Positions 1 through 10,904 of a stretch of 64,000 bases of DNA are shown piece by piece; position 1 is the first letter of the stretch; each line of letters starts with the position of its first letter. The notes under the pieces are model-generated. The model saw only the letters and a list, made by a program, of their open reading frames with translations. It was not told the DNA's origin and searched no databases. The stretch is taken from assembly GCA_001584585.1 (NCBI GenBank), contig LSYV01000076.1:203738-267737 (forward strand), written 5' to 3'. The stretch comes from Gonium pectorale (lineage: Eukaryota > Chlorophyta > Chlorophyceae > Chlamydomonadales > Volvocaceae). Both the position numbers and the translations under genes were made by a program.

Positions 1-3000
1 CCTCGTCGCGCACGGCGAACNTCCGCTCGTCCGGGCCCTTCGGGCCCTCTCGCCAGGGCGCAGGACCAGGGGCCTGGCGCCCCAGCCACCGACTCCGCGG
101 ATGGAGCTTGCCGGCAGCCCGGCGGTGCTGCGCACCTCCCGCAGCCGAGTGTGCCGCCGCCGCTGCCTGCGGCGCCGCGCGCCGCAGCGGCGGCGAGCAT
201 CCAGCTTGAGTGTGCGTCAGACGTGTCGGCCGCCGGCGCCGCGGCCGCAGCGACGTGGACGTACCCCGCGACGCTGGTGCCGCCCGAGGGCGCCGTGGGC
301 TGGCCGCCGCTGCCCCCGCGCGTGTGGGGCCGCGGCCCCGCCTCCCAGCTGGACGTGGCGCAGCACGCCGCGCAGCAGGCCATCGCGGCGGCGCACTGGG
401 CACCCCTGCGCCTCGCCTGCGCCGCACCGGGCGCCGGCACGCCACAATCCACGGCGTCGGGTGAGGGTGCGGGTGCAGGTGCGGGTGTGAATCCGTTCCG
501 GGGCCCTGACCTGGGTCCCCCCAGCTCATCGGATCTGGACTCGGATGACGCTGCTGGGAATCGGAGCGTTGTGGAGGCGGGCGCGGCCCCCCAGCCGCCG
601 GCGGCTGCGCCGCCGGCGCCGCTGCCGCCGGCGCTGCGCTCGCTGGACGTGCGCTGCGTGGCGGCGCTTCTGGGCTCGCCGCTGCCGCCGACGCTGACCG
701 CCCTGACGCTACTGCAGCTGCGCGACGCCGCGGCGCTGCTGGCATTGCCGGCGGCGCTCCCCGGGCTCCGCTCCCTGGACCTGTGGTGCCAGGGTGCCGG
801 CCGCTCGGACACCGCCTACTGGACGTCGGGGGCGCCCCAGAGCGTGCCGCGGGCGCTGCCGTACATGGCAGCGGCCCTGACAGGCCTTACGGAGCTGACG
901 CTGCGGGAGCTGGCGGCGGCGGTGGAGCCGCCGGCGGCGGTGACGGCGCTGGCTGCGCTGCCGCTGCTGGCGAGCCTGAGCGTGGAGCTCGTGTACAGCG
1001 AACCGTGGCGGCAGCTCGTGGAGTTAGCGGAGCAGCTGGGGGAGGGCGAGGAGGAAGAGGAGGAGGGGGCCGACAGCGGGGACGAAGACGATGAGAGCGA
1101 AGATGGTGAGGAGGAGAGTGGCGAGGAGAGCGACAGGAGTGGCGAGGGGGATTCGGAGCCGAGCGGAGGGGGACCGAGTCGCGAGAGGGAGGGAGGGGAG
1201 GCGCACGCGAGCCCGGCAAGCGCGCGGGTCGTCCACCGGGTCGCCAGCCCCGGCGGCGGCGCCGGTCTCGAGGCCGCGCCCGTGCGCTGCGCCGGGCCAG
1301 CCCGCAGCGCCGCAGACGAGGAGGAGCTCTCCCTGGCGGCGGAGGTGGCGGCGTTGGGCCGGCAGGGTCCGCCACTGCGCGCGGTGGTAGAACGCGGCTG
1401 GTCGGCGCTGGACTCGTTCCGACCGCTGGACCTATTCTCCGCATTCGCCTGCTCCGACCCTGCCGACGCTGCTCTCGGAGGCAGCGCTGGCGGCGACGGC
1501 GGAGGCGCCAGTGGCTCAGCTGACAGCGGTGCTGGCTGCTCCGGGGGTGCCCGTGGCGGGGCTGCTGGCTGGGGGCCAGGGGGCCGCCACGGCCTCACCC
1601 ACCTGGACGTGAGCTTCCTGGGCACGGGGCTGCTGCCGGGCGCCTGGCACGGCATCGCGCAGCTGGGCGGCAGCCTGCGGAGCCTGGTGCTGCGGGTGGG
1701 CCGTTGCGAGCGGCAGGAGCGGCTGGTGTCCAGGTGAGGGCGTGGAGGCGGGGGTCAGGGACGGCATCGGTAGCGGGCGGCGGGTTCAGAGCAGGGTGCG
1801 AGACGAAAGGTGGGTGGGGACTGGGGAGGTCCGCGCCCGCACGTCAGGCATTCAGCCCACAGCCTGCGCCACTCCCCGCACCCGCCTCTTGCAGCTGTTC
1901 CCCCGTGTCGGCATCCGGCGCGCGCTCCGACGTCGACCTCCTACCTGTGAGAACCCTCATCGTCCCAGCTTGTTGCCTGACCCCCGTGTGGCCCGCGCCA
2001 GGCTGACTGCGCGCCTCGGCCCCGGCTGCTGGAGCCCCGACGCGTTCGCCGTCGACTGCCTGGACCGCCTGCCGCACCTCTCCCGCCTGCTGCTGGACGC
2101 CCCGCTCAGCCCCCGGCTGGCGCAGCGGCTGGTCAGCCGGGCGGCGCCACACGCTGCGGGGGACACAGCACCACCGGCGCCGCCCGCGCCAGGGTGCCAG
2201 GGCGGCGGCGCAACGGGCGTGCCGCTGACGCTCGCAGCCCCACAGCTCCAGAGCCTGCAGCTGTACGGACTGCCCGCGAGCACGGGCCAGCCGGCGGCGC
2301 CGGCGGACTCCATTGCGGCAGCCTTGGCGGGCCTTGCGCTCTCAAGCGCGCCGGAGCCTTCGGCGGGCCCAGGCCCTGCCGCTCCGCCGCAAGACACTCT
2401 ACGTGCGCCGAAACTGCCAGCGCTGGCGCCGTCCCCGTGGCCGTGGCCAGGGGCGTCGACACCACGGCTCCTGCGGTCGCTGACCCTGGACGGTGACCTG
2501 GGGTACCTGGCGGACGGCGCGCTGGGCGCTGGCGTGCTGGCCGCCCCCGGCGGCGCGGGCTGCCTACTGGCAGAGCTGCGGCTGGCGCACCGACCCGCGG
2601 GTCGGCCCGCGGCGCGCTGGCTGCCGCTGCTCTGGTCGCTGTTGCCAGCGGGGCTGCAGTCGCTGGGGCTGGAGGGCTTTGCCATCGCGGCTTGGCCCGG
2701 TAGCGAGGCGGATGGGGCGGGGCTGCAAGCGGGCCGCTTGGTGCGGCAGGGAGGCGTCGCGGCGGGCGCGGCCGGATCTGGCCCAGGAGCAGGCCTTGGG
2801 CGAGGTGTGGAGCACATAGTGGCGCCGCCAGCAAGGGGCAACCCCGCCGGTCAGGTGGCCGTGCCGTGTATGCCTAGGCTGGAGCGGCTGAGGCTGCGGC
2901 ACTGCGCCGCGCAGCTTGGCGCTCTGGCGGGCAGCCCGCTCCAGGAGCTGGCCGTCCTCGGCTGCTGGCTGCTGGCCGCACCCTCGGTGCCGACCACCTC

Positions 3001-4099
3001 GCTGCCCACGTTCCGGGCGCCCACACCCCTGGCTGAGCCAGCGTCCGTGGGACCCGCGGCTCCGGACCCACGGCAGCTCCGGCAGCAATCGCCAAGCGGG
3101 ACGGTGCCCCCGCTGGCAGCGGCGGCGCCCGTGGGTGCGCGCCGCGCAACGGCACCTTGGGACGCCGCAGCGCAGCTGCGGCTGCTGCAGCTGCAGCCCT
3201 GGTTTGGCCGCCTCCTGCGGCTGGAGCTGCAGCTTGCGGCTGCAGCATCACCACAGACGCCACCCCCGGCATCGGCCGTCGCGGCAGGCCCGGACGTGCC
3301 GCCAGCGGAGGCCTTTGAGTTCCAGGAGGAGGGCGGTTCGAGCGCTCGCCGGGCCACAGCTGCTGGCACACCGGGAGAGTCGGGCGGCAGCAGCAGCGGC
3401 CGTGCTGGCGACGATGGCGACGGCGGCAGGCTGGGCTGTGGGGTTGACGACAGTGGTGGCGGCGGTGGCAGCGGCATTGGATTCGGAAGCGGGGGCGGCG
3501 CTGCCCAACTGGAGCACCTGAGTGTCACGTGGGAGGCGGCGGCTCTGCGGCACCGCGGGCCGCCAAACTCCGAAGAGGACGAGGATGACGGCGGCGTTGG
3601 CAGCCCTTGGGGCGGCTACCCACCGTCCCGGGCGCCGCCGCCGGCCGAGGACGTGCCCCTGGCCGCGCAGTACGCCGGCGCCGGCGCCGCCGTCGGCCTG
3701 CCGCCGGCTACGGCCCGGGACCTGGTCATGTCGCTTCCCTGGCTGCGCTCGCTGGAGCTGTGCCTGGGCGACTCGCAGCAGCCGTCTCCAATGTGCGCCG
3801 AGGACCTGCTGTGGCTGCTGCGCCTGCGGGGCCTTCGGCGGCTGCGGGTTGTGCTGTGCGTCGGCTCGGGCTCAGGAGGCGGCACAGCGACGGCGGGGGC
3901 AGCAGCAGGGGCCGCGCAAGCGCACGGAGGCGCCACTGGCGTGCGGGCGCCGCCGGGGGAGGTGCAGCCCGGAGCGGCCAGTCCAGGCGCGGCCCCGCGC
4001 CGGCCGGCCTCCGCCTGGCTGCACGCGGAGCTGTGTGAGCTGCTGCTACGGGGGCTGCCGCACTGCCAGGCCGTGGTGGTGCAACTGCGGGCCGCATGA
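1..4099 (+). CDS. Leucine-rich-repeat-like low-complexity protein, 5' partial
   Basis: The frame is open from base 1, so the gene starts outside the window. Two exons are visible: <1-1733 and 2002-4099, with an intron 1734-2001 (CAG|GTGAGG to CCAG). The donor leaves two bases of an Arg codon and the acceptor supplies the third, so the frame is kept. The stop is TGA at 4097-4099. The product has scattered irregular leucine-rich units (for example LRSLDLWCQGAG, LTELTLRELAAAV, LRSLELCLGDSQQ) separated by long Ala/Gly/Pro runs and an acidic Glu/Asp/Ser tract at about 1035-1150. This is the style of volvocine ribonuclease-inhibitor-like or F-box-associated LRR proteins, but no F-box or other enzymatic domain is visible in the part present. 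Function is unknown. The one ambiguous base (position 21) affects a single codon. A TGTAA signal follows 61 bases after the stop. Confidence 0.68.
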
Positions 4100-4159
4100 G
4101 GGTCGAGAGCCAGCGGTTATGAGGGGTGTTATGGCGATTTTGTCATGACCGCCCTGTCA

Positions 4160-4164
4160 TGTAA
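4160..4164 (+). terminator. Poly(A) signal TGTAA of the LRR-like gene
   Basis: TGTAA, the usual volvocine polyadenylation signal, lies about 60 bases downstream of the stop at 4099. Inferred from position and motif only. Confidence 0.5.
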
Positions 4165-5330
4165 GAGCGAATCATCCGCGCGGGTTGCTTTGCTCATCGT
4201 GCGTTGAAAGACAGAAAGCTGCGATCATAGAACTTGTATAAGTGTGGTGCAACAATATTGCAAGAGAGGTTGAGGCAAGTGAAGGGGGAGGCGGTCCTGG
4301 CGTTGGTTAGGGACGTTCTTGCGATGGTGTGCTTCGGCGGCCGGCAGGGTCAGCGGGCTGGACATGCGCGTCGGCGGAGCACGACCAGCGGTTCGCTGGC
4401 GCATTGCCGGAGGCATGAGCCTTAGGGGTGTCTCGAGCTTATGTCAGCCTCTCTTGGCTACCCATGGGGCGCCAGTCAACACGTTGAGATAAGGGCCGGT
4501 CGGCACGGCCGAGCCCCGCCCGGCTGATGGGGATGGCCGCAGCCTGCCACGGTGCGCAGGGTGCCGGTGTGCCGACAGACGGCCCTCGCTGAGCAGGTGC
4601 CCGCCTCAGCGTTGCTGAACGGCCTGCGCCAGACCTCCGTCATGTGATGTGTAACAGCGGTGGTGCAGGTGTGTTACAATGTAGCCCAGGGACCGGTCAT
4701 AGGGAACGAAAGAGGCCCATCCAGCTTCTTACATCAACCTCGTACCTAAACTTATGTCACGCATCTATGTCCTACTCTGTCGTACAGCCGTCATTGCATC
4801 CGACACGTCGTCCCCATGAACAGGGGCCGATAAATAGCCCAGGTCTCTGCCCCCAAATCAAGGCCCTGTTTCCTTAACAGGACAGGGTGCATTCGTGATA
4901 TTCGTGCGAGTCCAAGTGCAACTCGGTCCACCGCTCGTCAATGCCGGGAGGCCATGCTCAGCTCTCTCCCTCACAAACTACATAGACTATTACGTACGAG
5001 ATACTTCCATCCTGCATTGCGCAACCCTCCACTTAACCATTCCGATTGACACGCTACGCTCAAAAACCACTCGTAACCCTCGCAGAACATCATCAAAGCT
5101 GGTAATAACAAAACCAAGCAGTGCGGGTAACAATAGCTACACGCCCACACTCAGCCGGCCCCGCAGCGAGCTCAGGACGCGCCAAATGACAGGTGGCCTC
5201 CTTGCCCCTCCTGGCTACCAGCGCGCTTGCGTATGCTTCTCACACTCCGACACCAACAATGAGCTACGCCACCACTCGTAAATCGTCAGTGGCCCCTCCC
5301 GACTTTGATGGACGTGTAACCTGTAACATG
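4165..5330. other. Convergent intergenic/3'UTR stretch
   Basis: About 1.2 kb between two convergent genes with no supportable coding exon. GC content drops and short unrelated ORFs occur on both strands. The minus-strand TGTAA at 4729-4733 probably ends the hydrolase transcript, giving it a 3'UTR of roughly 600 bases. A second minus-strand TGTAA lies at 4674-4678. Confidence 0.5.
4729..4733 (-). terminator. Poly(A) signal TGTAA of the hydrolase gene
   Basis: TTACA on the plus strand, i.e. TGTAA on the coding strand, about 600 bases beyond the stop at 5331. Positional inference. Confidence 0.35.
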
Positions 5331-7525
5331 CTACGCGCTGGCGCTGCCGGCGGCCGGCACCGCCGACACCTGCGCGCCAGCCGCCCCTCCTCTTTCCGCG
5401 TACTGCTGCACGAACCTCTCGATGAGCGGGTTGACCAGCTCGGGCGCCTCGTCCTGCGGGCAGTGCCCCACCTGCCAAAGGGGAGAAGGGGCCATAGGGC
5501 ACAGATCTTAAAGAGTAGTGTGTCAGGAATCTCAGAGTGAAGGGGTACATGGGGTTGCGCGGATAGATCATATGATACCGCCGCTCCCATGCCCGGACCG
5601 CGTTTCGACGTGAAAGATGCTACTTTCCACCGGACTTACTGCCCGCTTTCCCCAGCCGCAAGACCCTGCCCCACCCTGCTCCTGCCCCCCTGCCGCCTCA
5701 CCCCGGGCAGCGTGACGAACTCGACGACGGAGGGCAGGTTGGCGAACAGCCGCCGCCCCTCCCGTGCGTCCTCCCAGGGGTCGGCCTCGCCCCACAGCAG
5801 GCTGACGGGCCGGGTGGTGGCTGCCATCAGGTCCTCGGGAACTGGGGGGCGGACCAGGGCAGAGCAGGAGACAGGCTAAGGATCCATGAGCACGTTACTG
5901 CTGGAGGTCCAGAGCTCCAGACACGGTTATGTTTGTCGGTTACCCGACGTGCGCTGAGGCCTTCGTGTGCCACCGAGCTTCATGCAAACTGCATGACTCC
6001 GCCGTGTGGCCTGGTAAACCCCTACGCGCCAGGACGGGCCCCTCCTCCGCCCCCCAAACCCACCTCGCTGCATCACGTTGTCAAACACCACACGTTCATC
6101 TAGTCGCTGACCCCACCCCCCGGATCATAGATTAGCTGTACTCCGCGTTTCCCAGGACGCGGTCAGCACTCACGCGGCCCTCCGCTGTAGCTGATGAAGT
6201 CGAGGAACACGTCCACCGCCCCGGGCTGCAGCCCCGGCCGCAGAATGGCCGACACCAGCTCCTCCGTGACCGCCTCCTTGCGGCCGTAGGCCTGCCGCAG
6301 GATGTTGCCCACAGTCTGGCGGGCAAGGGCCAGGCACATTTCGTCAGGCCGTTGGCAGAGTGTGGGACCGTTGAACGCGCCTCAACATGCAAAGCATCAC
6401 GGCACGTCGACGCCTGGGCAGCTAGCCGTGCATGGGCGAATGCGCCACCGCCGCGTTGCAGACCGAGAGACACGCCCCAGAGCACGCTTTCGCCCCGCCC
6501 TCCCGCAAGGTGCCAGCTCCAGCTAAGCAAGTGCGCTGCGCGCACGCCACCCCCACGGGGCCTTAAACCACGATCCGGCCGTACCCGTTCCGTGGCCACA
6601 TTCGCGAAGAACGCCTTCCCCGCGTCCGTCTCCTTGAGGAAGCGCTGGAACGCTGCCACGAAGGGGCGCTGCCAGGGCGCCTGGCGCTTCACGTGCAGGC
6701 CGCGCAGCGAGATGTCAATGCACTGCACGCCCGCCACCAGCTGGGGAGCCGTGATGGACGCCTGCAGGCCGGCAAGGCCTGGGGAGGGAGGGGGCGATGG
6801 GGGGGGATGCGGGATGGATGGCTGGGGGAATGGAAGGGAGGGACCGCAGGAACGAACCGCACCAGTCGGACGACTTTCTTGTGCAGAGGAATCGCTCTGG
6901 CCGCTTTGCGACACAGTACCCGGCCCTTGCCGCCGGTTACCTTTCACTGCCTGAGCCGCCAAGCCTCGGAGGCAGGTACAGGCTGGCATCTCCCAGCAAT
7001 ACGCCGCTGCCACAACCCAGCTCACCGCCCACCGAGTTGCAGATGATGAAGGTGGGGTCGCTCCCGATCCGCTCCTCAATGAAGTCGCACAGCTGCTGGC
7101 CCCAATTATCAAAGCTGTATATGGTGTTCGGTGGAGCAGTCCTGGGGTGGGGGGCACAGCCAAAGAAGGGGCAAGGGTGGGTGGCAGGCGGGGGCGGTGG
7201 GCACACCGGAAACCAAGCCGGGTATGGTACCAGTGTTGCACGGCGGTGGTTGGTGAGACACACCTGAAACTTCAGCAGGCCTCAAGACCACGACGCACCT
7301 GGGGTTGGGCTTGTCGCTGTACCCGTAGCCCAGCAGGTCGATGGCGAAGGCCCGGTGGCGGGCCCCCAGCACGGGGGTGTTCTTGCGCCAGTGGTCTGCG
7401 TTGCCGCCAAACCCGTGCACCAGCAGCACAGGCACCCCCTCGTCACCGCTGCGCTGGTAGCGGATGCGGTGGCCGCGCCAGTGCCAGTACCTGCACCCAA
7501 GGTGCCCAACGTTTGGCATGGGCAT
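5331..7525 (-). CDS. Alpha/beta hydrolase, pheophytinase/CLD1-like
   Basis: Six exons join in frame (complement): 7299-7525, 7026-7141, 6585-6778, 6174-6315, 5702-5841, 5331-5471, giving 319 residues from the ATG at 7525. The order of motifs is that of plant chloroplast alpha/beta hydrolases of the pheophytinase/chlorophyll-dephytylase group: oxyanion/HG motif LLVHGFGGN, then DLLGYGYSDKPNPR, nucleophile Ser112 in CNSVGG, acid Asp247 in WGEADPWE, and base His276 in GHCPQDE. The catalytic triad is therefore complete. Substrate is not determinable from sequence; a chlorophyll-derived ester is a family-based guess. The start is uncertain: TGCAG just before 7490 could be a splice acceptor, and an upstream Arg-rich exon near 7572-7635 could encode a transit peptide, though it did not join in phase with the donor I tried. 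Confidence 0.8.
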
Positions 7526-8262
7526 GGCGTCCTGTGCACCGTTGACTTTCCAGCCACAGGTTCGTGCTCACCCCTCATATACACCCGGCTTGACCTCCGT
7601 CTCCTGAACCGGCTGCGTTGTTGCTCTAGGGACATTTGCAAGTCGCCTGGAGATGCGTCGCTGGGGAGCTGGGGCCGAGCGATAGCACAGCTGACGCTGA
7701 GACGACAACCCTTTGTGCATGATGAATACAGGCACTATATAGAATGCAGAGAATATGTGCGGACAGAGTTACAAAAATGCAAGGCCGAAAAAGGTTCTCC
7801 GCTCCGATGCGAAAAGGCTGGCGTGTATTGTATGCAAACTCAATGGCACATACCGGTACCTTGGCAACGGCCACCACTATCATAACACTCCGGACGAGTT
7901 CCAGGTTAGAACCAGGCCTCGCCCCGAGGCTCAACACACGTGCGTAACTGTTCGATGTGACACAAAGTACATTTCATGACACTGCAAACCCGCTTCCAAT
8001 TGATAAGGACCCCCGGGTCGGTACAAGTGTTCTTGGTGCTTATATTGCGCAAATGGCGCCGTGCACACGGAGCACCCATGCGGCTCCTCCAGGTCACCAC
8101 CATAGGCGCTATGCCGCTGCGTGCATGAGACCGCAACCGTCGTGTGGCAGAACAATGCCAGGTACCCTCGGACACTCATTATGAAAACCCTCACGCCTCA
8201 ACCTTCACCTTCCGAACCATCTGCCGAGTATTTACTGGCATCCCAGTACCGCCTCCGTCTCT
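7526..8262. other. Promoter of hydrolase gene and 3'UTR of the next gene
   Basis: About 740 bases between two minus-strand genes. It holds a minus-strand TGTAA (7769-7773) about 490 bases after the stop of the 8263-10196 gene, and presumably the promoter and possibly a transit-peptide exon of the hydrolase. I see no other supportable gene. Confidence 0.45.
7769..7773 (-). terminator. Poly(A) signal TGTAA of the LAP1-like gene
   Basis: TTACA on the plus strand about 490 bases past the stop codon at 8263. Positional inference. Confidence 0.4.
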
Positions 8263-10196
8263 TCACGCGCTCCGCACCGTGAAGACTGCATCCAGCCGCC
8301 GCCGGAAGCTGCGCGCGATGGCAGCGACCGCATCGTCGCCCTTGCTCTGCGCAAGGAAGGCGGAAGGGGGTAAAAGGTAGACTCGGGGCCCGCGTTTGCA
8401 TCTCCTGCATATGCTGCATCTGTGGCACCATAATTCTACGCAGCAGTTTGATTAGCGGAGCCTGCCTCACTTTCCCTGGGTCGGCAGGCTCACTGCCGCG
8501 TTACAACTCACCGCCAGCACGTCGGTCAGCCACTGCTTGACTGCCTGCTCGTCGACTACACCCTGACCGGTGAAGTCAGCGACAAAGACGTACAGCGCCC
8601 GCTCGGTGGCCACGGGCACACCGTCCATCTGCAGGTGGCCGCTTTCACTGAGCGCCGCGTTGAGCACCGAGACGCTCTTAGGGTGCAGCCGCGCCAGCTG
8701 GGTGACCATAACCAAACCTGAAGGGACAAATCAAGAACGAGAAGTTTGGCTGAACATTGAGCACCATGGTTGGGCCACGCAGCATCAAGAAGACGTAGAT
8801 TAAGGCCAATTCGCTGACGTGCCACGTTCGCCTTGCTTCAAATCCTCAGTCAGGTAAGCCGGGGTGCCTTACCTCCAGGGCTTTGCTTCAAGAAGTTCCC
8901 GAGCTCTAGCTGCAGCGTGCCGGCGGAGTCTTCCTCGCTATAGGCCCCGCCGTCGATGTGGACGACGCTGGTGGCGCCACCAAAGAGCCGGCCCTCGGCG
9001 CGCCGGCAATCCTGGCTGCTCGTGCAGACCAGCAGCCACGCCACCGCCTTGCGCTTCGTCGCAATCTGCCGCTCGCCGGCGGCCCAGAGATCCTGGGCCA
9101 GATGCTGCTGCTCCGGATCCAGAAGCGACACGAAGTCAGTCTGGTTGATGGCCTCAATGCGTGCGGCGGCCATAGCAACGGGAGGCGCGGAGGCCACCGG
9201 GGAGGCCGTGCTGCCGATGCGGCTGGCCTGGAGAATGTATGTTAGGGCAGAGTCAAGGGTAGGTCCCACGTGCGCATACAGCTCCCGCACGAGCTCGCTT
9301 GCGCGCGGCCGCAGGGGAGCAACGCGCTCCTCCAGCTGCACAGCAGCTTTGTCCAGAAGCACGAGCGCGGCGGCATGCGCTTGCTGCAGCGGCTCCCAGC
9401 TCTTCTCCAGGAGCTCCCGGCCAGCAGGCGGCAGCTCGCTGTAGAGAGCACTGGCCCGGTGCGCCGCTTCGGACCGCACGCGCCATGCCGCCTCGGCCGC
9501 CCGTCCGTAAACGGTGTTGAGGCCCTTGCAGACCGGCGTGTAGACTGCTGGGTTCCGCACAGCGTAGAGCTCCGGGACAGCACAGGGCGTGAGGACGAGC
9601 GCCACCACCAGGGTGGCGAAGATGCTGGTCAGGGTGAGGACGCCAAAGAGGGCCCGCGACCCACGCTTGGCGGCGCGTGGGGCTGCTGTGCGCGCGCTCG
9701 CCCGCTGCACCGGGGGCGGGACAGCGCCCGGGGACGCTGGGCCGGCCTGCTCGTCGTCCGATGACGCAAACGGCTCGGTCTCGCCTCCGCTGACGGTGTC
9801 GTCTGGCAGTGGCACGCTGGCAATCTGCTTAACCGCCTTAGCGGACGGCGTGGGAGCTGGCCCCGGTGTAGCTGCCGCATAGAACGAGGGCGCCGGCCCG
9901 GGGGTCTGAGCCGTGGTTGGTGTCCTGCCAACCGTCTTAACGACACGCTCCTGGAGCGGGGTGCCACCCATGTTGCTGGGTGTCTGCGCAGAGCCGAACG
10001 CCGGGCTGCCAAAGGCCGCAGTCTCCCTGCTTCCCTTGAGGGTCGATGGCGCCGGGCTGGACACTTCCGGCTGCCCCGTCTCGGCGATCGCGTCAAGCGC
10101 TCCTGCATCTTCAGCATCCCGCTTGGCGCGCGCGCGGGTGAGTCGCGCCGTGTCGGTCGATGCTGACACCTGTCGCCCTGAACGCGTGGAAACCAT
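8263..10196 (-). CDS. Single-pass membrane protein with degenerate AAA-like domain (LAP1/torsin-cofactor-like)
   Basis: Three exons join in frame (complement): 8873-10196, 8512-8717, 8263-8346, giving 537 residues from an ATG at 10196. Residues 1-180 are basic, Ser/Pro/Thr-rich and probably disordered. One hydrophobic helix follows at about 182-204 (GVLTLTSIFATLVVAL). A helical, Ala/Leu-rich linker precedes a C-terminal domain with an AAA-like pattern: a strand VAWLLVCTSS where a Walker A loop would be but without GxxxxGK(S/T), then GLVMVTQLARLHPKSVSVLN in the position of a Walker B strand plus sensor region, then a strand ALYVFVADFTG. A nucleoplasmic tail, one membrane pass and an inactive lumenal AAA-like domain is the plan of LAP1/LULL1, the torsin cofactors. 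This assignment is by architecture and pattern only and needs a structure-based search. It could also be an unrelated P-loop-like membrane protein. Confidence 0.6.
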
Positions 10197-10904
10197 CTTG
10201 GCAGGTTCAACTGTAGATCTGTTAAGTTTATAGTGCCCGCCCTACAAGCGCTGCATCAAACGGATGTGACGAAAGCTCAGTCAAGGTTCGACCTCTTCAA
10301 ACAAGCACGAAGCGGAGAGGCATGCGGCAGCAAGCGCTGCCTCTATGTATATCAGTAGTAGTGTTAAGAATCTATGCGGCCTGTGTGCTACTCGGTGCAA
10401 CCGGTCAAACGGCCTAGTCGCGAAACCAGTCGTTAGAGACCGGCCAGGGTGCAACATGGGCGGCCAATCTGGGCGGCAATCCTTACAGGTAGCCAACATC
10501 AAGTGTAGGTGAGTAGCAGCTCCGGCTGGTAAACGAAGCAAGCATGACTTTGACTGTACCGAGTCCAAATAAGAAGAGCGCTTCCCGTTCCCCTTCCCTT
10601 GTCATCCTCCGCCCTCCTTCTCGCCAGGGACATCACCACCATGAATATGAACCTCTCCGCCTGCTCTCCGTCCCTGCTATCACACATGACCACTTACCTC
10701 CTCAACCTGCGCCATGCCACGCTCACCAGCGCCGGCCCCTGCCAGCCTACAATTCGTAGCAGCGCCTTGTGCCCCCCTAATGCCCCTCCTCGAACACACA
10801 ATCGCTGCAGCAGACGAAACATACTAGTGTCCATCCTGAGACCCGCGCACACGACACGCCCTCTCAACCACCCTGTCTTTAGACACCTCCTAGGAGTGCA
10901 GGCC
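10197..10904. other. Promoter of LAP1-like gene and 3'UTR of eIF2B delta gene
   Basis: About 700 bases without a supportable exon. A minus-strand TGTAA at 10483-10487 probably ends the eIF2B delta transcript, leaving about 290 bases as the upstream region of the LAP1-like gene. No clear TATA box. Confidence 0.45.
10483..10487 (-). terminator. Poly(A) signal TGTAA of the eIF2B delta gene
   Basis: TTACA on the plus strand about 420 bases past the stop at 10905. Positional inference. Confidence 0.4.

Noticed and set aside
816..1655. Long minus-strand open frame antisense to the LRR-like gene
   Set aside because: GC-rich coding sequence leaves long open antisense frames. This one is Ser/Pro/Ala-rich with no family features, while the plus strand has leucine-rich units and in-phase splicing.
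6132..7241. 369-residue minus-strand frame across the hydrolase gene
   Set aside because: It reads through introns and contains the true exon (6585-6778) only in part; the spliced model recovers all catalytic motifs.
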